DNA from: Cellulomonas cellasea
GTDB taxonomy: Bacteria; Actinomycetota; Actinomycetes; Actinomycetales; Cellulomonadaceae
Length of the DNA: 64,000 nt
Assembly: GCF_006538745.1 (NCBI RefSeq)
Contig: NZ_BJLR01000030.1
Span: forward strand, 296,317 to 360,316
Direction of reading: 5' to 3'
The notes below the pieces were generated by a model that was given only the letters and a program-made list of their open reading frames with translations, was not told where the DNA came from and did no database searches. This document shows positions 52,593 through 60,204 of the stretch, one piece after another. Both the position numbers and the translations under genes were made by a program. How positions within the stretch are numbered: the stretch's first letter is position 1; every line of letters begins with the position of its first letter.

Positions 52593-52606
52593 GTGACGCG
52601 CGTCAC
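52593..52606. promoter_or_regulatory. CRP/GlxR-type site at the cstA promoter
   Basis: GTGA-CGCGCG-TCAC; with its flanks, CGTGACGCGCGTCACG is a perfect 16-bp palindrome. Centre about 68 nt before the cstA ATG. Confidence 0.65.
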
Positions 52607-52667
52607 GCTATCCCCGGCGACCGGCGCGTGCCTACGGACCGAGCTCGGCGCGCCGGTGTGGCCCGAT

Positions 52668-52698
52668 GAAAGTACTTGCCAGTCTAGAAAGTACATGC
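52668..52698. promoter_or_regulatory. Repeated operator for the small winged-helix regulator
   Basis: GAAAGTACTTGC (52668-52679) and GAAAGTACATGC (52687-52698) differ at one base and are 19 bp apart. GTACTT and AAGTAC also form an inverted repeat with an 11-nt spacer. The element precedes the membrane protein / regulator pair and includes TTGCCA, a possible -35. Confidence 0.65.
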
Positions 52699-52741
52699 GA
52701 GAGTGAAGGAACCTTCCCACCAGCACACGAGGAGACCCGCC

Positions 52742-53176
52742 ATGGCCACGATGCACCCGCCCACGCCCGACGAGGCGCGCGCGCTGCTCCGCTCCTCCAC
52801 GACCTCGGCGGCCGCGGTGCGCGACATCGGCGGCAACCGCCACGCGCAGTGGCTGACCGGGCACGCCGTCGCGGTGTTCTCCTACTTCGCCGCGATGGCG
52901 ACCGCGGACCAGGACGTCGAGGTGCTCGTCTCCTCGGCCGCGTATGCCGCCGCGCTCGCGCTGCTCAGCGTGACGCTCCTGCCGGGCGCGACCGTGAGCA
53001 AGTCCGGCATGGGCCGGCGCTGGCTCCGGGCCCTCCTGTGGTGGGGCGCGATCTACGCCGCGTGCATGGTCGTCGGCGCCTCCTTCTTCCGCGCCGAGCC
53101 CGCGTTCTGGCTCCCCGCGGCCGTCGTGACCGCGCTGCCGCTCGCGATCGGCGCCCTCCGGGAGAACCGGGCATGA
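52742..53176 (+). CDS. Small membrane protein, unknown
   Basis: A 144-residue protein with four hydrophobic segments (about residues 40-60, 65-82, 98-115, 118-138). The N-terminus is soluble (PTPDEARALLRSSTTSAAAV). No family recognised with confidence. Its stop overlaps the start of a winged-helix regulator (ATGA), a two-gene arrangement in which the regulator often controls the membrane partner. GAGGAG lies about 10 nt before the ATG. Confidence 0.75.
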   Translation: MATMHPPTPDEARALLRSSTTSAAAVRDIGGNRHAQWLTGHAVAVFSYFAAMATADQDVEVLVSSAAYAAALALLSVTLLPGATVSKSGMGRRWLRALLWWGAIYAACMVVGASFFRAEPAFWLPAAVVTALPLAIGALRENRA

Positions 53177-53520
53177 CGGCCGCACCGGCGCCCGACGGCG
53201 CACTGCCCGCGCCGGACGTCGTCGGGGCCAGCGCCCGCGTCCGGCTCGACGAGGTCATCCACGCCCCCGTCCGGCTGTCGATCGTCGCCGCGCTCGCGGC
53301 CACGGACGAGGCGGAGTTCGGCGCGGTGCGGGACGCGGTCGAGGTCTCCGACTCGGCGCTGAGCAAGCACGCGTCCGCGCTCGAGCAGGCCGGGTACGTG
53401 GCCGTGCGCAAGGGGTACGTCGGCAAGCGGCCCCGGACGTGGCTCAAGCTCACGCCGCCCGGGCGCGACGCCCTCGCCGCGCACCTCGCGGCCCTGCGCC
53501 GGATCGCGGGCGACGTCTGA
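53173..53520 (+). CDS. Winged-helix transcriptional regulator (HTH_34 type)
   Basis: A 115-residue DNA-binding protein: LDEVIHAPVRLSIVAALAAT, then VRDAVEVSDSALSKHASALE (recognition helix) and the wing GYVAVRKGYVGKRPRTWLKLT. This matches the small regulators of the HTH_34/MarR-ArsR-like type. It has no separate effector domain. The duplicated GAAAGTAC(T/A)TGC upstream of its operon is the probable binding site. Confidence 0.9.
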   Translation: MTAAPAPDGALPAPDVVGASARVRLDEVIHAPVRLSIVAALAATDEAEFGAVRDAVEVSDSALSKHASALEQAGYVAVRKGYVGKRPRTWLKLTPPGRDALAAHLAALRRIAGDV

Positions 53521-53566
53521 TCCGAGGGGCGGCGGCCACTCGACCGGGCGGGCGCGCCGAAAGAGG

Positions 53567-53580
53567 GTGACGCACGTCAC
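53567..53580. promoter_or_regulatory. CRP/GlxR-type site before the NAD operon
   Basis: GTGA-CGCACG-TCAC, 9 nt upstream of the first NrtR palindrome and centred about 75 nt before the pncB start. Confidence 0.5.
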
Positions 53581-53588
53581 ACGCTTTT

Positions 53589-53605
53589 ATGGTCACTTCG
53601 ACCAT
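53589..53605. promoter_or_regulatory. NrtR operator 1
   Basis: ATGGTC-ACTTC-GACCAT, a perfect inverted repeat. It shares TTATGGTCAC with the second copy at 53640. Confidence 0.75.
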
Positions 53606-53639
53606 CAGAGACTGGCGCAGCGGCGCTCGATCGAGCATT

Positions 53640-53656
53640 ATGGTCACCATGACCAC
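53640..53656. promoter_or_regulatory. NrtR operator 2, over the pncB start
   Basis: ATGGTC-ACCAT-GACCAC, one arm mismatch. It spans the end of a -10 element (CATTAT, 53636-53641), the transcription start and the pncB ATG at 53649. Confidence 0.75.
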
Positions 53657-54983
53657 AACGACGAGCACGGCACTGCTCACCGACCACTACGAGCTCACGA
53701 TGCTGCGCGCGGCCCTCGCGGACGGCACCGCGCACCACCGGTCGGTCTTCGAGGTCTTCGCCCGGTCCCTGCCCGCCGGCCGCCGCTACGGCGTCGTCGC
53801 CGGGCTCGGCCGCGTCGTGGACGCCGTCGAGTCCTTCCGGTTCACGCCCGAGCACCTCGCCTGGCTGCGCGAGACCGGCATCGCCGACGACGCGACTGCC
53901 GCCTACCTCGCGGGGTACCGGTTCACCGGCAGCATCGACGCGTACCGCGAGGGCGAGCTGTACTTCCCGCACTCCCCCGTGCTGACCGTGACGGGCACGT
54001 TCGCCGAGTGCGTCGTGCTCGAGACGGTGATCCTGTCGATCCTGAACAGCGACTCCGCCGTCGCCTCGGCCGCGGCCCGCATGGTCAGCGCCGCCCACGG
54101 CCGGGTGCTCCTCGACATGGGCAGCCGCCGGACCGGTGAGCAGTCCGCGGTGGCCGCCGCCCGCGCCGCGTACGTCGCCGGGTTCGACGCCACGAGCAAC
54201 CTCGAGGCCGGGTTCCGGTACGGGATCCCCACGCGCGGGACCGCGGCGCACGCCTTCACGCTCGCGCACGCCGACGAGGCCGCCGCGTTCGGCTCGCAGG
54301 TCCGCGCGCTCGGCACCGGCACGACGCTGCTGGTCGACACCTACGACACCCGCGAGGGGATCGCCCGCGCCGTCGCCGCGGCGGGTCCCGGGCTCGGCGG
54401 CATCCGCATCGACTCCGGCGACCTCGGCGCCGAGGCGCGCGCCGCCCGTGCGCAGCTCGACGCGCTCGGGGCCGGCTCCGCCCGGATCGCGGTGACCGGC
54501 GACCTCGACGAGCACGTCATCACCGCCCTGGCCGATGCGCCGGTCGACGTGCTCGGCGTCGGGACCCGGCTCGTCACCGGCTCGGGGCACCCGACGTGCG
54601 GCATGGTCTACAAGCTCGTCTCGATCGCCGACCGGCCCGGCGCCGACGCACCCATGCGTGCGGTCGCGAAGAGGTCGGCCGGCAAGGGCAGCGTCGGCGG
54701 GCGCAAGGTCGCCTACCGCGGCCTCGACCACGCCGGGTACGCCTCGCGCGAGAACGTCGTCGTCCGACACCTCCCCGACGCACCCGAGGCGGGCCTCGGG
54801 CGGGCGCTGCAGGTCCCGGTCGTGCGCGGCGGGAACGTCGTGCACCACCCCTCGCTCGCCGAGATCCGCGCCCACCACCGCGGCGCGAAGGCCGAGCTCA
54901 TGCCGCTCGACCTCGACCTCGCCCCGGGCACCCCGCGCCTGGCCGCCGACCCGACGGCCCTCACCCCCACGACAGGAGCCTGA
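53649..54983 (+). CDS. pncB: Nicotinate phosphoribosyltransferase
   Basis: A 444-residue enzyme that joins nicotinate to PRPP in NAD salvage. It begins STALLTDHYELTMLRAAL, has VFEVFARSLPAGRRYGVVAGL, RRTGEQSAVAAARAAYVAGFDATSN (core FDATSN), and the phosphate-binding DSGDLGAEARAARAQ and LGVGTRLVTGSGHPTCGMVYKL (core GVGTRL). CATTAT 7 nt before ATG 53649 favours this start and a leaderless mRNA over ATG 53640. First gene of pncB-pncA-nrtR-nadE. Confidence 0.96.
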   Translation: MTTTTSTALLTDHYELTMLRAALADGTAHHRSVFEVFARSLPAGRRYGVVAGLGRVVDAVESFRFTPEHLAWLRETGIADDATAAYLAGYRFTGSIDAYREGELYFPHSPVLTVTGTFAECVVLETVILSILNSDSAVASAAARMVSAAHGRVLLDMGSRRTGEQSAVAAARAAYVAGFDATSNLEAGFRYGIPTRGTAAHAFTLAHADEAAAFGSQVRALGTGTTLLVDTYDTREGIARAVAAAGPGLGGIRIDSGDLGAEARAARAQLDALGAGSARIAVTGDLDEHVITALADAPVDVLGVGTRLVTGSGHPTCGMVYKLVSIADRPGADAPMRAVAKRSAGKGSVGGRKVAYRGLDHAGYASRENVVVRHLPDAPEAGLGRALQVPVVRGGNVVHHPSLAEIRAHHRGAKAELMPLDLDLAPGTPRLAADPTALTPTTGA

Positions 54984-54986
54984 CCG

Positions 54987-55613
54987 ATGACCACCCAGCC
55001 CCCCACCCTCGCCCTCGTCGTCGTCGACGTCGAGGTCTGCTTCGCCGAGGGCGGCACGCTGCCCGTCGCGGGTGGCGCCGCCGTCGCCGCGGCCGTGACC
55101 GCCCACCTGGCCGCGCACCCGCAGCGGTACACCCGCGTCGTCGCCTCGCGCGACTGGCACGACCCGCTGCCCGGCACGAACGACGGGCACTTCGCGAGCC
55201 CGGGCACCGCGCCCGACTACGTCCGCACGTGGCCCGAGCACGGCGTCGCGGGCACCCCGGACGCCGAGTACCACCCCGACCTGCGCCTGCCCGCCGGGAC
55301 CGTGCACGTCGTCAAGGGCATGGGCCGCGCGGACTACTCCGCGTTCGACGGCGTCCAGCTCGACACCCTCGGCACGGGCGCCCCGCGGGGAGTGCTCGAC
55401 GCGCTGGCCGGCGTCGAGGTCGTCGAGGTCGTCGGCATCGCGACCGACCACTGCGTCCGGGCGACCGCGCTCGCCGCGGCGGAGGCCGGCTTCCGGGTCC
55501 GGGTCCTGACCGACCTGACCGCCGGCGTGGCCGTCCCGACCACGATCGCGGCCCTGACCGAGCTCGCGCAGGCCGGCGTCGAGCTCACGACCTCCACCGC
55601 GGTGACGTCGTGA
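54987..55613 (+). CDS. pncA: Nicotinamidase
   Basis: A 208-residue isochorismatase-fold enzyme that deamidates nicotinamide to nicotinate, the substrate of the preceding gene product. The catalytic triad is Asp14 (LVVVDVEVCF), Lys110 (HVVKGMGRADYSAF) and Cys156 (GIATDHCVRATA); metal ligands are in SRDWHDP. The usual DVQNDF is DVEVCF here, a visible deviation. It follows pncB by 3 nt. Confidence 0.95.
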   Translation: MTTQPPTLALVVVDVEVCFAEGGTLPVAGGAAVAAAVTAHLAAHPQRYTRVVASRDWHDPLPGTNDGHFASPGTAPDYVRTWPEHGVAGTPDAEYHPDLRLPAGTVHVVKGMGRADYSAFDGVQLDTLGTGAPRGVLDALAGVEVVEVVGIATDHCVRATALAAAEAGFRVRVLTDLTAGVAVPTTIAALTELAQAGVELTTSTAVTS

Positions 55614-55716
55614 GCCGCGGCGCGCGCGCCGCCGTCCCGGCGCGGGCCGGCGACACACTGGGCCCGGCGGCCGCGACGCCGCCGGCCACCACCCCGGACA
55701 CGAAGGACGGCGCACG

Positions 55717-56553
55717 ATGAGCCACGACCGCACGCCCGCCGCGCAGTCCCCCGCGCAGGCCCCCGCGGGCTACGACGCGGGCGAGTACCCCGTCTTCTTC
55801 GTGACGGTCGACACGGCGATCTTCACCGTGCGCGACGGCGCGCTCAAGCTCCTGCTCGTGCAGCGCCAGGACGACCCGTACGCCGGGTGCTGGGCGCTGC
55901 CCGGCGGGTTCAAGAACCCCGACGAGACGCTCGACGAGGCCGCCTGGCGCGAGCTCGCCGAGGAGACCGGCGTGACGACGAGCGGGTGGCACCTCGAGCA
56001 GCTCGGCTCGTTCGGCGACCCGCGACGCGACCCCCGCGGTAACATCGTCACGGTCGCGTACGTCGCGTTCGCGCCGGACCTGCCCGACCCGGTCGCCGGC
56101 TCAGACGCCCGCGACGCCCGCTTCTGGGACGTGGACGACCTCGACCTGCCGAGCCTGCAGGGCGGCAACCACGACCGCGGCCTCGAGGACGCCCCCGAGC
56201 TCGCGTTCGACCACACCGTCATCGCGGCGCGGGCCGTGGACCGCGTCGCGGCCAAGCTCGAGTACACGACGCTGGCCACGGCGTTCTGCCGCCCGCAGTT
56301 CACGCTCGGCGAGCTGCAGCACGTCTACGAGGCCGTGTGGGGCGTGCGCCTCGACCGGTCGAACTTCCGCCGCTGGGTCCAGCAGACCACGGGCCTCGTG
56401 CGCCCCGCCGACACCGACACCCGCCGGACCTCCGGGGGCCGCGGCCGCCCCGCCGCGCTGTTCGAGGCCCGCTCGGAGCTCGGCACCCTCTACCCGCCGC
56501 TGCTGCGGCCCGACGACGCCCGCGCGCTGCGCCCGGCGAAGGAGACCCGATGA
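55717..56553 (+). CDS. nrtR: NrtR family NAD-metabolism regulator (NUDIX + winged helix)
   Basis: A 278-residue protein: an N-terminal NUDIX domain (VFFVTVDTAIFTVRDGALKLLLVQR onward) and a C-terminal winged helix (FTLGELQHVYEAVWGVRLDRSNFRRWVQQTTGLVR, core RSNFRRWV). NrtR binds ADP-ribose and represses NAD genes. The NUDIX box is complete here (GGFKNPDETLDEAAWRELAEETGV: G-x5-E-x7-RELxEET), whereas several studied NrtRs have lost it. It overlaps nadE by 4 bp and the two palindromes at 53589 and 53640 are its likely sites. Confidence 0.92.
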   Translation: MSHDRTPAAQSPAQAPAGYDAGEYPVFFVTVDTAIFTVRDGALKLLLVQRQDDPYAGCWALPGGFKNPDETLDEAAWRELAEETGVTTSGWHLEQLGSFGDPRRDPRGNIVTVAYVAFAPDLPDPVAGSDARDARFWDVDDLDLPSLQGGNHDRGLEDAPELAFDHTVIAARAVDRVAAKLEYTTLATAFCRPQFTLGELQHVYEAVWGVRLDRSNFRRWVQQTTGLVRPADTDTRRTSGGRGRPAALFEARSELGTLYPPLLRPDDARALRPAKETR

Positions 56554-58526
56554 CCACCCTGCGCGTGATGCTCGCCCAGACGACCACCCGGGTCGGCGAC
56601 CTGCCGGGCAACGCGGCGACCCTCGCGGCGGCGGTCGCCGCGGCGGAGCGGGTGTGCGCCGACGTGCTCGTCACCCCGGAGATGGCCGTCACGGGCTACC
56701 CGGTCGAGGACCTGCTCTTCGAGGCCGAGCTCGTGGGCGCCGCGATGGACGCGGTGACCGACGTGGCCGCGACGACCGGGCGGACCGTCGCGCTGCTCGG
56801 GTCGCCGTGGCACGTGGGACGCCTGCCCGACGCCGGCGGGGCCGGTGCGCTCGGCTGGTCGGCGGACGCGCTCGAGCGGCCGCTGCGCAACGTCGCGGCG
56901 CTGGCCCACGGCGGGCGCGTCGTCGCGGCGCACGCCAAGTCGCTGCTGCCCACGTACTCGGTGTTCGACGACGCGCGCCACTTCGCGCCCGGCGCGCGCC
57001 GCCAGTCCGTGTACACGGTCCGCACGCCGGACGGCCCGGTCACGTTCGGCGTACTGATCTGCGAGGACGTGTGGGACCCGGCGCTCGCCGTCGAGGCCGC
57101 CGCGGCGGGCGCGCAGGTCCTGCTCGTGCCGAACGCGTCGCCGTACCACGTCGGCAAGCCCGCTCTGCGGCTCGCGCAGGTCGCGGCCGCCGCACGCGCG
57201 GCCGGGGTGCCCGTCGCGTACTGCAACACCGTCGGGGGCCAGGACGAGGTCGTGTTCGACGGCGGCTCGTTCGTCGTCGACGCCGACGGCCGGCTGGTGG
57301 CGCGGGCGCGGTCGTTCGTGGCCGACGAGCTCGTGGTCGACGTGCCCGTCGCACCGCGGCGCGACGCCGACCGCGCCGTCGAACCGGGGCGGGCGCGCGC
57401 GGGCGCGGCCGGGCCCGCGTGGGGCACCGACCGCAAGGCCGACCCGAGGACGGGCCCGCCCGACGTCGTCGACCTCGGCGTCACGCACGCGAGCCGGGCG
57501 CCGCTCGCACCGCCGGTCGTGACCCCGGCCCTGGACGTCGACGCCGAGGTGTACGCCGCGATCGTCACGGGTTTCGGGGACTACTGCCGCCGCGTGGGGC
57601 TGCCGCGCGTCGTGCTCGGCCTGTCCGGCGGGATCGACTCGGCGCTCGCCGCGGTCGTCGCCGTGGACGCGCTCGGCGCCGACGCGGTGTGGGGCATCGG
57701 GATGCCGGGCCCGTACTCGTCGGCCGGCTCGGTCGACGACGCCCGCGCGCTCGCCGCGAACCTGGGCATCCGGTTCGACGTCGTCCCGATCGCCGACGCG
57801 TACGCCGAGCGCCGTGGCGCCCTCGACGGGCTGCTGACCGACGCCGCCGCTGCGGGGCGCTCGCCGTCGGGGACCGTCGACCCGGTCGCGTGGGAGAACC
57901 TCCAGGCCCGGCTCCGGGGCACGACGCTCATGACCGTCGCGAACGCCACCGCCGCGCTGGTCTGCACCACAGGGAACCGGTCCGAGTCGGCCGTCGGGTA
58001 CTTCACGCTCTACGGCGACAGCTGCGGGACGGCGCCGAACCCCCTTGGCGACCTGCTCAAGACCACGGTTGTCCGGCGCGACGGCAGCGTGCTGCCCGGG
58101 GTGTACGGGCTCGCGGAGTGGCGCAACGCGCAGGCGTCCGCCGCCGGGCAGGTCCCGCCGATCCCGCTCGCCACGCTGACGAAGCCCGCCTCGGCCGAGC
58201 TCGCGCCGGACCAGCAGGACACCGACTCCCTGCCGCCGTACCCGGTGCTCGACCGGCTCCTGCTCGCGTTCCTCGAGGAGCACGCGAGCGCCCAGGAGCT
58301 CGCCCGGACGCTCGTGGACGAGGACGGCTGGGACGTCGGCACGGCGGTCGCGACGGTCAACCGGGTGCTCACGCTCGTCGACCGCAGCGAGTTCAAGCGG
58401 CGGCAGGCCCCGGTCCGGATCAAGGTGTCGCGCCTGGCGTTCGGGCGCGACCGGCGCATGCCGATGGCGAACCACTGGTCGCACGCGCGGGCCGTGGTGC
58501 CGGAGCGCGAGCCGCTGACCGCGTGA
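56550..58526 (+). CDS. nadE: Glutamine-dependent NAD(+) synthetase
   Basis: A 658-residue two-domain enzyme, last step of NAD synthesis. The glutaminase (nitrilase-fold) domain has Glu44 (TPEMAVTGYPVEDLL), Lys130 (AHAKSLLPTYSVFDD) and Cys171 (VLICEDVWDP). The synthetase domain has the PP-loop VLGLSGGIDSALAAV, ANATAALVCTTGNRSESAVGY and GDLLKTTVV. A Pro/Arg/Ala-rich linker near residues 270-310 is longer than usual. Coupled to nrtR by ATGA. Confidence 0.97.
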   Translation: MTTLRVMLAQTTTRVGDLPGNAATLAAAVAAAERVCADVLVTPEMAVTGYPVEDLLFEAELVGAAMDAVTDVAATTGRTVALLGSPWHVGRLPDAGGAGALGWSADALERPLRNVAALAHGGRVVAAHAKSLLPTYSVFDDARHFAPGARRQSVYTVRTPDGPVTFGVLICEDVWDPALAVEAAAAGAQVLLVPNASPYHVGKPALRLAQVAAAARAAGVPVAYCNTVGGQDEVVFDGGSFVVDADGRLVARARSFVADELVVDVPVAPRRDADRAVEPGRARAGAAGPAWGTDRKADPRTGPPDVVDLGVTHASRAPLAPPVVTPALDVDAEVYAAIVTGFGDYCRRVGLPRVVLGLSGGIDSALAAVVAVDALGADAVWGIGMPGPYSSAGSVDDARALAANLGIRFDVVPIADAYAERRGALDGLLTDAAAAGRSPSGTVDPVAWENLQARLRGTTLMTVANATAALVCTTGNRSESAVGYFTLYGDSCGTAPNPLGDLLKTTVVRRDGSVLPGVYGLAEWRNAQASAAGQVPPIPLATLTKPASAELAPDQQDTDSLPPYPVLDRLLLAFLEEHASAQELARTLVDEDGWDVGTAVATVNRVLTLVDRSEFKRRQAPVRIKVSRLAFGRDRRMPMANHWSHARAVVPEREPLTA

Positions 58527-58585
58527 CGGGGCGGCGTACCGGTGAACGGTCGGCCGGCTCCCGGTCGGCCGCGACCCGCACGACG

Positions 58586-58620
58586 CCGGGTCCCCGGATG
58601 CTGAGCATCCGGGGACCCGG
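58586..58620. terminator. Bidirectional terminator after nadE
   Basis: CCGGGTCCCCGGATGC and GCATCCGGGGACCCGG, a perfect 16-bp stem with loop TGA, between converging nadE and the GH43 gene. Confidence 0.85.
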
Positions 58621-58698
58621 TCACCCCCCGCCGACCCGGGCAGCTCGGACCAGCACCGTCTCCCGACCCGTCTCCGGGGTGCATCGCGACGGCACGGC

Positions 58699-60138
58699 TC
58701 AGCCGCGGCGCCAGAGCTGGGCGGCGTTGCCGTTGCAGGTGTACTGGGAGATCCGCGCCCCGTTGGCGGTGTCCCACCCGTAGTTGTCGAGGCAGAGGCC
58801 GCTGTGCCGGTTGCGCAGCGAGAACCAGCCGTTGCCTCGGTCGAGGATCGTCCAGTCCTGAGCAGCGACGCCGTTGCAGGTGGAGAGCCGGACGTCGGAG
58901 TTGAGCGCCGTCGCCGAGTTCCAGTTGTCGAGGCACAGGTTGGCGTGCTGGTTGCGGATCCGGTAGTAGCCGCCGACGTAGCTGAGCTCCCAGGCCTGCA
59001 CGTTCGAGCCGGTGCAGTCGTAGAGCCGCACCTCCGCGCCCGGGGTGGTGTTCCTCTCCCAGTCGTCGACGCACTTGTTGCTGTGCTGGCCCCGGATACC
59101 GGGCTTGGTCATCCCCGTCGGCAGCGGCTGGCCGAAGAACGGGTCGCCGTTGTCGCGCCAGTAGAGCTGCTGCACGCGGGTGTGCCGGTTGGGGTCCCGG
59201 AGGGCGTCCGGGGTCGGGTTCGCGTAGTCGCGGGCGTGGAACACCAGGAGGTCCGTGCGGTTGTCTTCCGCGACCGTGAAGCTGCCGTGACCCGGGCCGT
59301 GCACGCCGTTCGCCGTCTGGAAGACGGGCACCGGGCTCTTGGACCACGACGTCGGGTCGAGGAGGTTCGCGGTGCCCGAGGCCGACAGCAGCCCGAGCTT
59401 GTAGCGCGAGTCCGTGGCGGAGGCCGAGTAGGCGATGAACACGCGGCCGTTCTTCAGCAGCGGCGACGGTCCCTCGACCACCCCGGCGACGCCCTCCATC
59501 TCCCAGCCGTACGTCGGGCGGGCGATCTCGGTGGCGGCTGTGGCCAGCGAGGTCGGCGACGCCATCCGCGCGATGTACATGTGGCTGTTGTAGTTCGTGC
59601 TCGGGCTGTCCTGGGCCCACGTGAAGTAGCGCTGACCGTTGTGCTCGAAGGAGGCAGGGTCCAGCTGGAACGACTCCCAGCCCGTGGTGAGGCGGGCCGG
59701 TGCGGACCACGAGCCGGTCAGCGGGTTGGCCGACGTGGTGCGTGTCCAGTAGAGGCGCTGGTCGAAGGTGTTGCTGCTCGGGGACGCCGAGAAGTACAGG
59801 TACCAGGCGCCGTCGTAGAACTTCACGTCCGGTGCCCAGATCCAGCCGCTCAGCGGGCCGGAGGCCGGCGCCTGGTAGATCGTCGTGGGCGTCGCGGTCC
59901 CGAGCCCGGCGAGCGTCGTGGCGCGGCGGAGCTCGAGGCGCTTGTAGTCGGGCACCGACGCCGTCATGTAGTAGTAGCCGTCGGTGTGCTTGTGGATCGC
60001 CGTGTCGGCGCGCTGCTTCACGAGCGGGCTCGGTGGCTCGATGAACTGGGCCGACGCCGGCGCTGCGAGGGCGGCGACCATCAGGGTCGCCGCAGCAGCG
60101 GCGAGGAGTCGCCGGCCGAAGGTGCTCCGAAGAGACAT
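58699..60138 (-). CDS. Secreted GH43 arabinofuranosidase with ricin-type (CBM13) domain
   Basis: A 479-residue exported enzyme. A signal peptide ends near ASA-Q (residue 30). The five-bladed GH43 propeller has RADTAIHKHTDGYYYMTASV (base Asp), WIWAPDVKFYDGAWYLYFSA and VVEGPSPLLKNG (acid Glu); HKHTDGYYYMTA followed by PDYKRLELRRA fits the exo-alpha-1,5-arabinofuranosidase type (GH43_26-like). Residues ~340-479 form a beta-trefoil with three QxW repeats (QAW, QDW, QLW) and paired cysteines. It follows the other GH43 gene by 66 nt. Confidence 0.9.
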   Translation of the reverse strand: MSLRSTFGRRLLAAAAATLMVAALAAPASAQFIEPPSPLVKQRADTAIHKHTDGYYYMTASVPDYKRLELRRATTLAGLGTATPTTIYQAPASGPLSGWIWAPDVKFYDGAWYLYFSASPSSNTFDQRLYWTRTTSANPLTGSWSAPARLTTGWESFQLDPASFEHNGQRYFTWAQDSPSTNYNSHMYIARMASPTSLATAATEIARPTYGWEMEGVAGVVEGPSPLLKNGRVFIAYSASATDSRYKLGLLSASGTANLLDPTSWSKSPVPVFQTANGVHGPGHGSFTVAEDNRTDLLVFHARDYANPTPDALRDPNRHTRVQQLYWRDNGDPFFGQPLPTGMTKPGIRGQHSNKCVDDWERNTTPGAEVRLYDCTGSNVQAWELSYVGGYYRIRNQHANLCLDNWNSATALNSDVRLSTCNGVAAQDWTILDRGNGWFSLRNRHSGLCLDNYGWDTANGARISQYTCNGNAAQLWRRG

Positions 60139-60204
60139 GGGTGGACTCGCTCTCGAGTGGGGTGCGGTCCGGGCGGTGCCCGGGGGACGACGCGAGCGCG
60201 GCGG

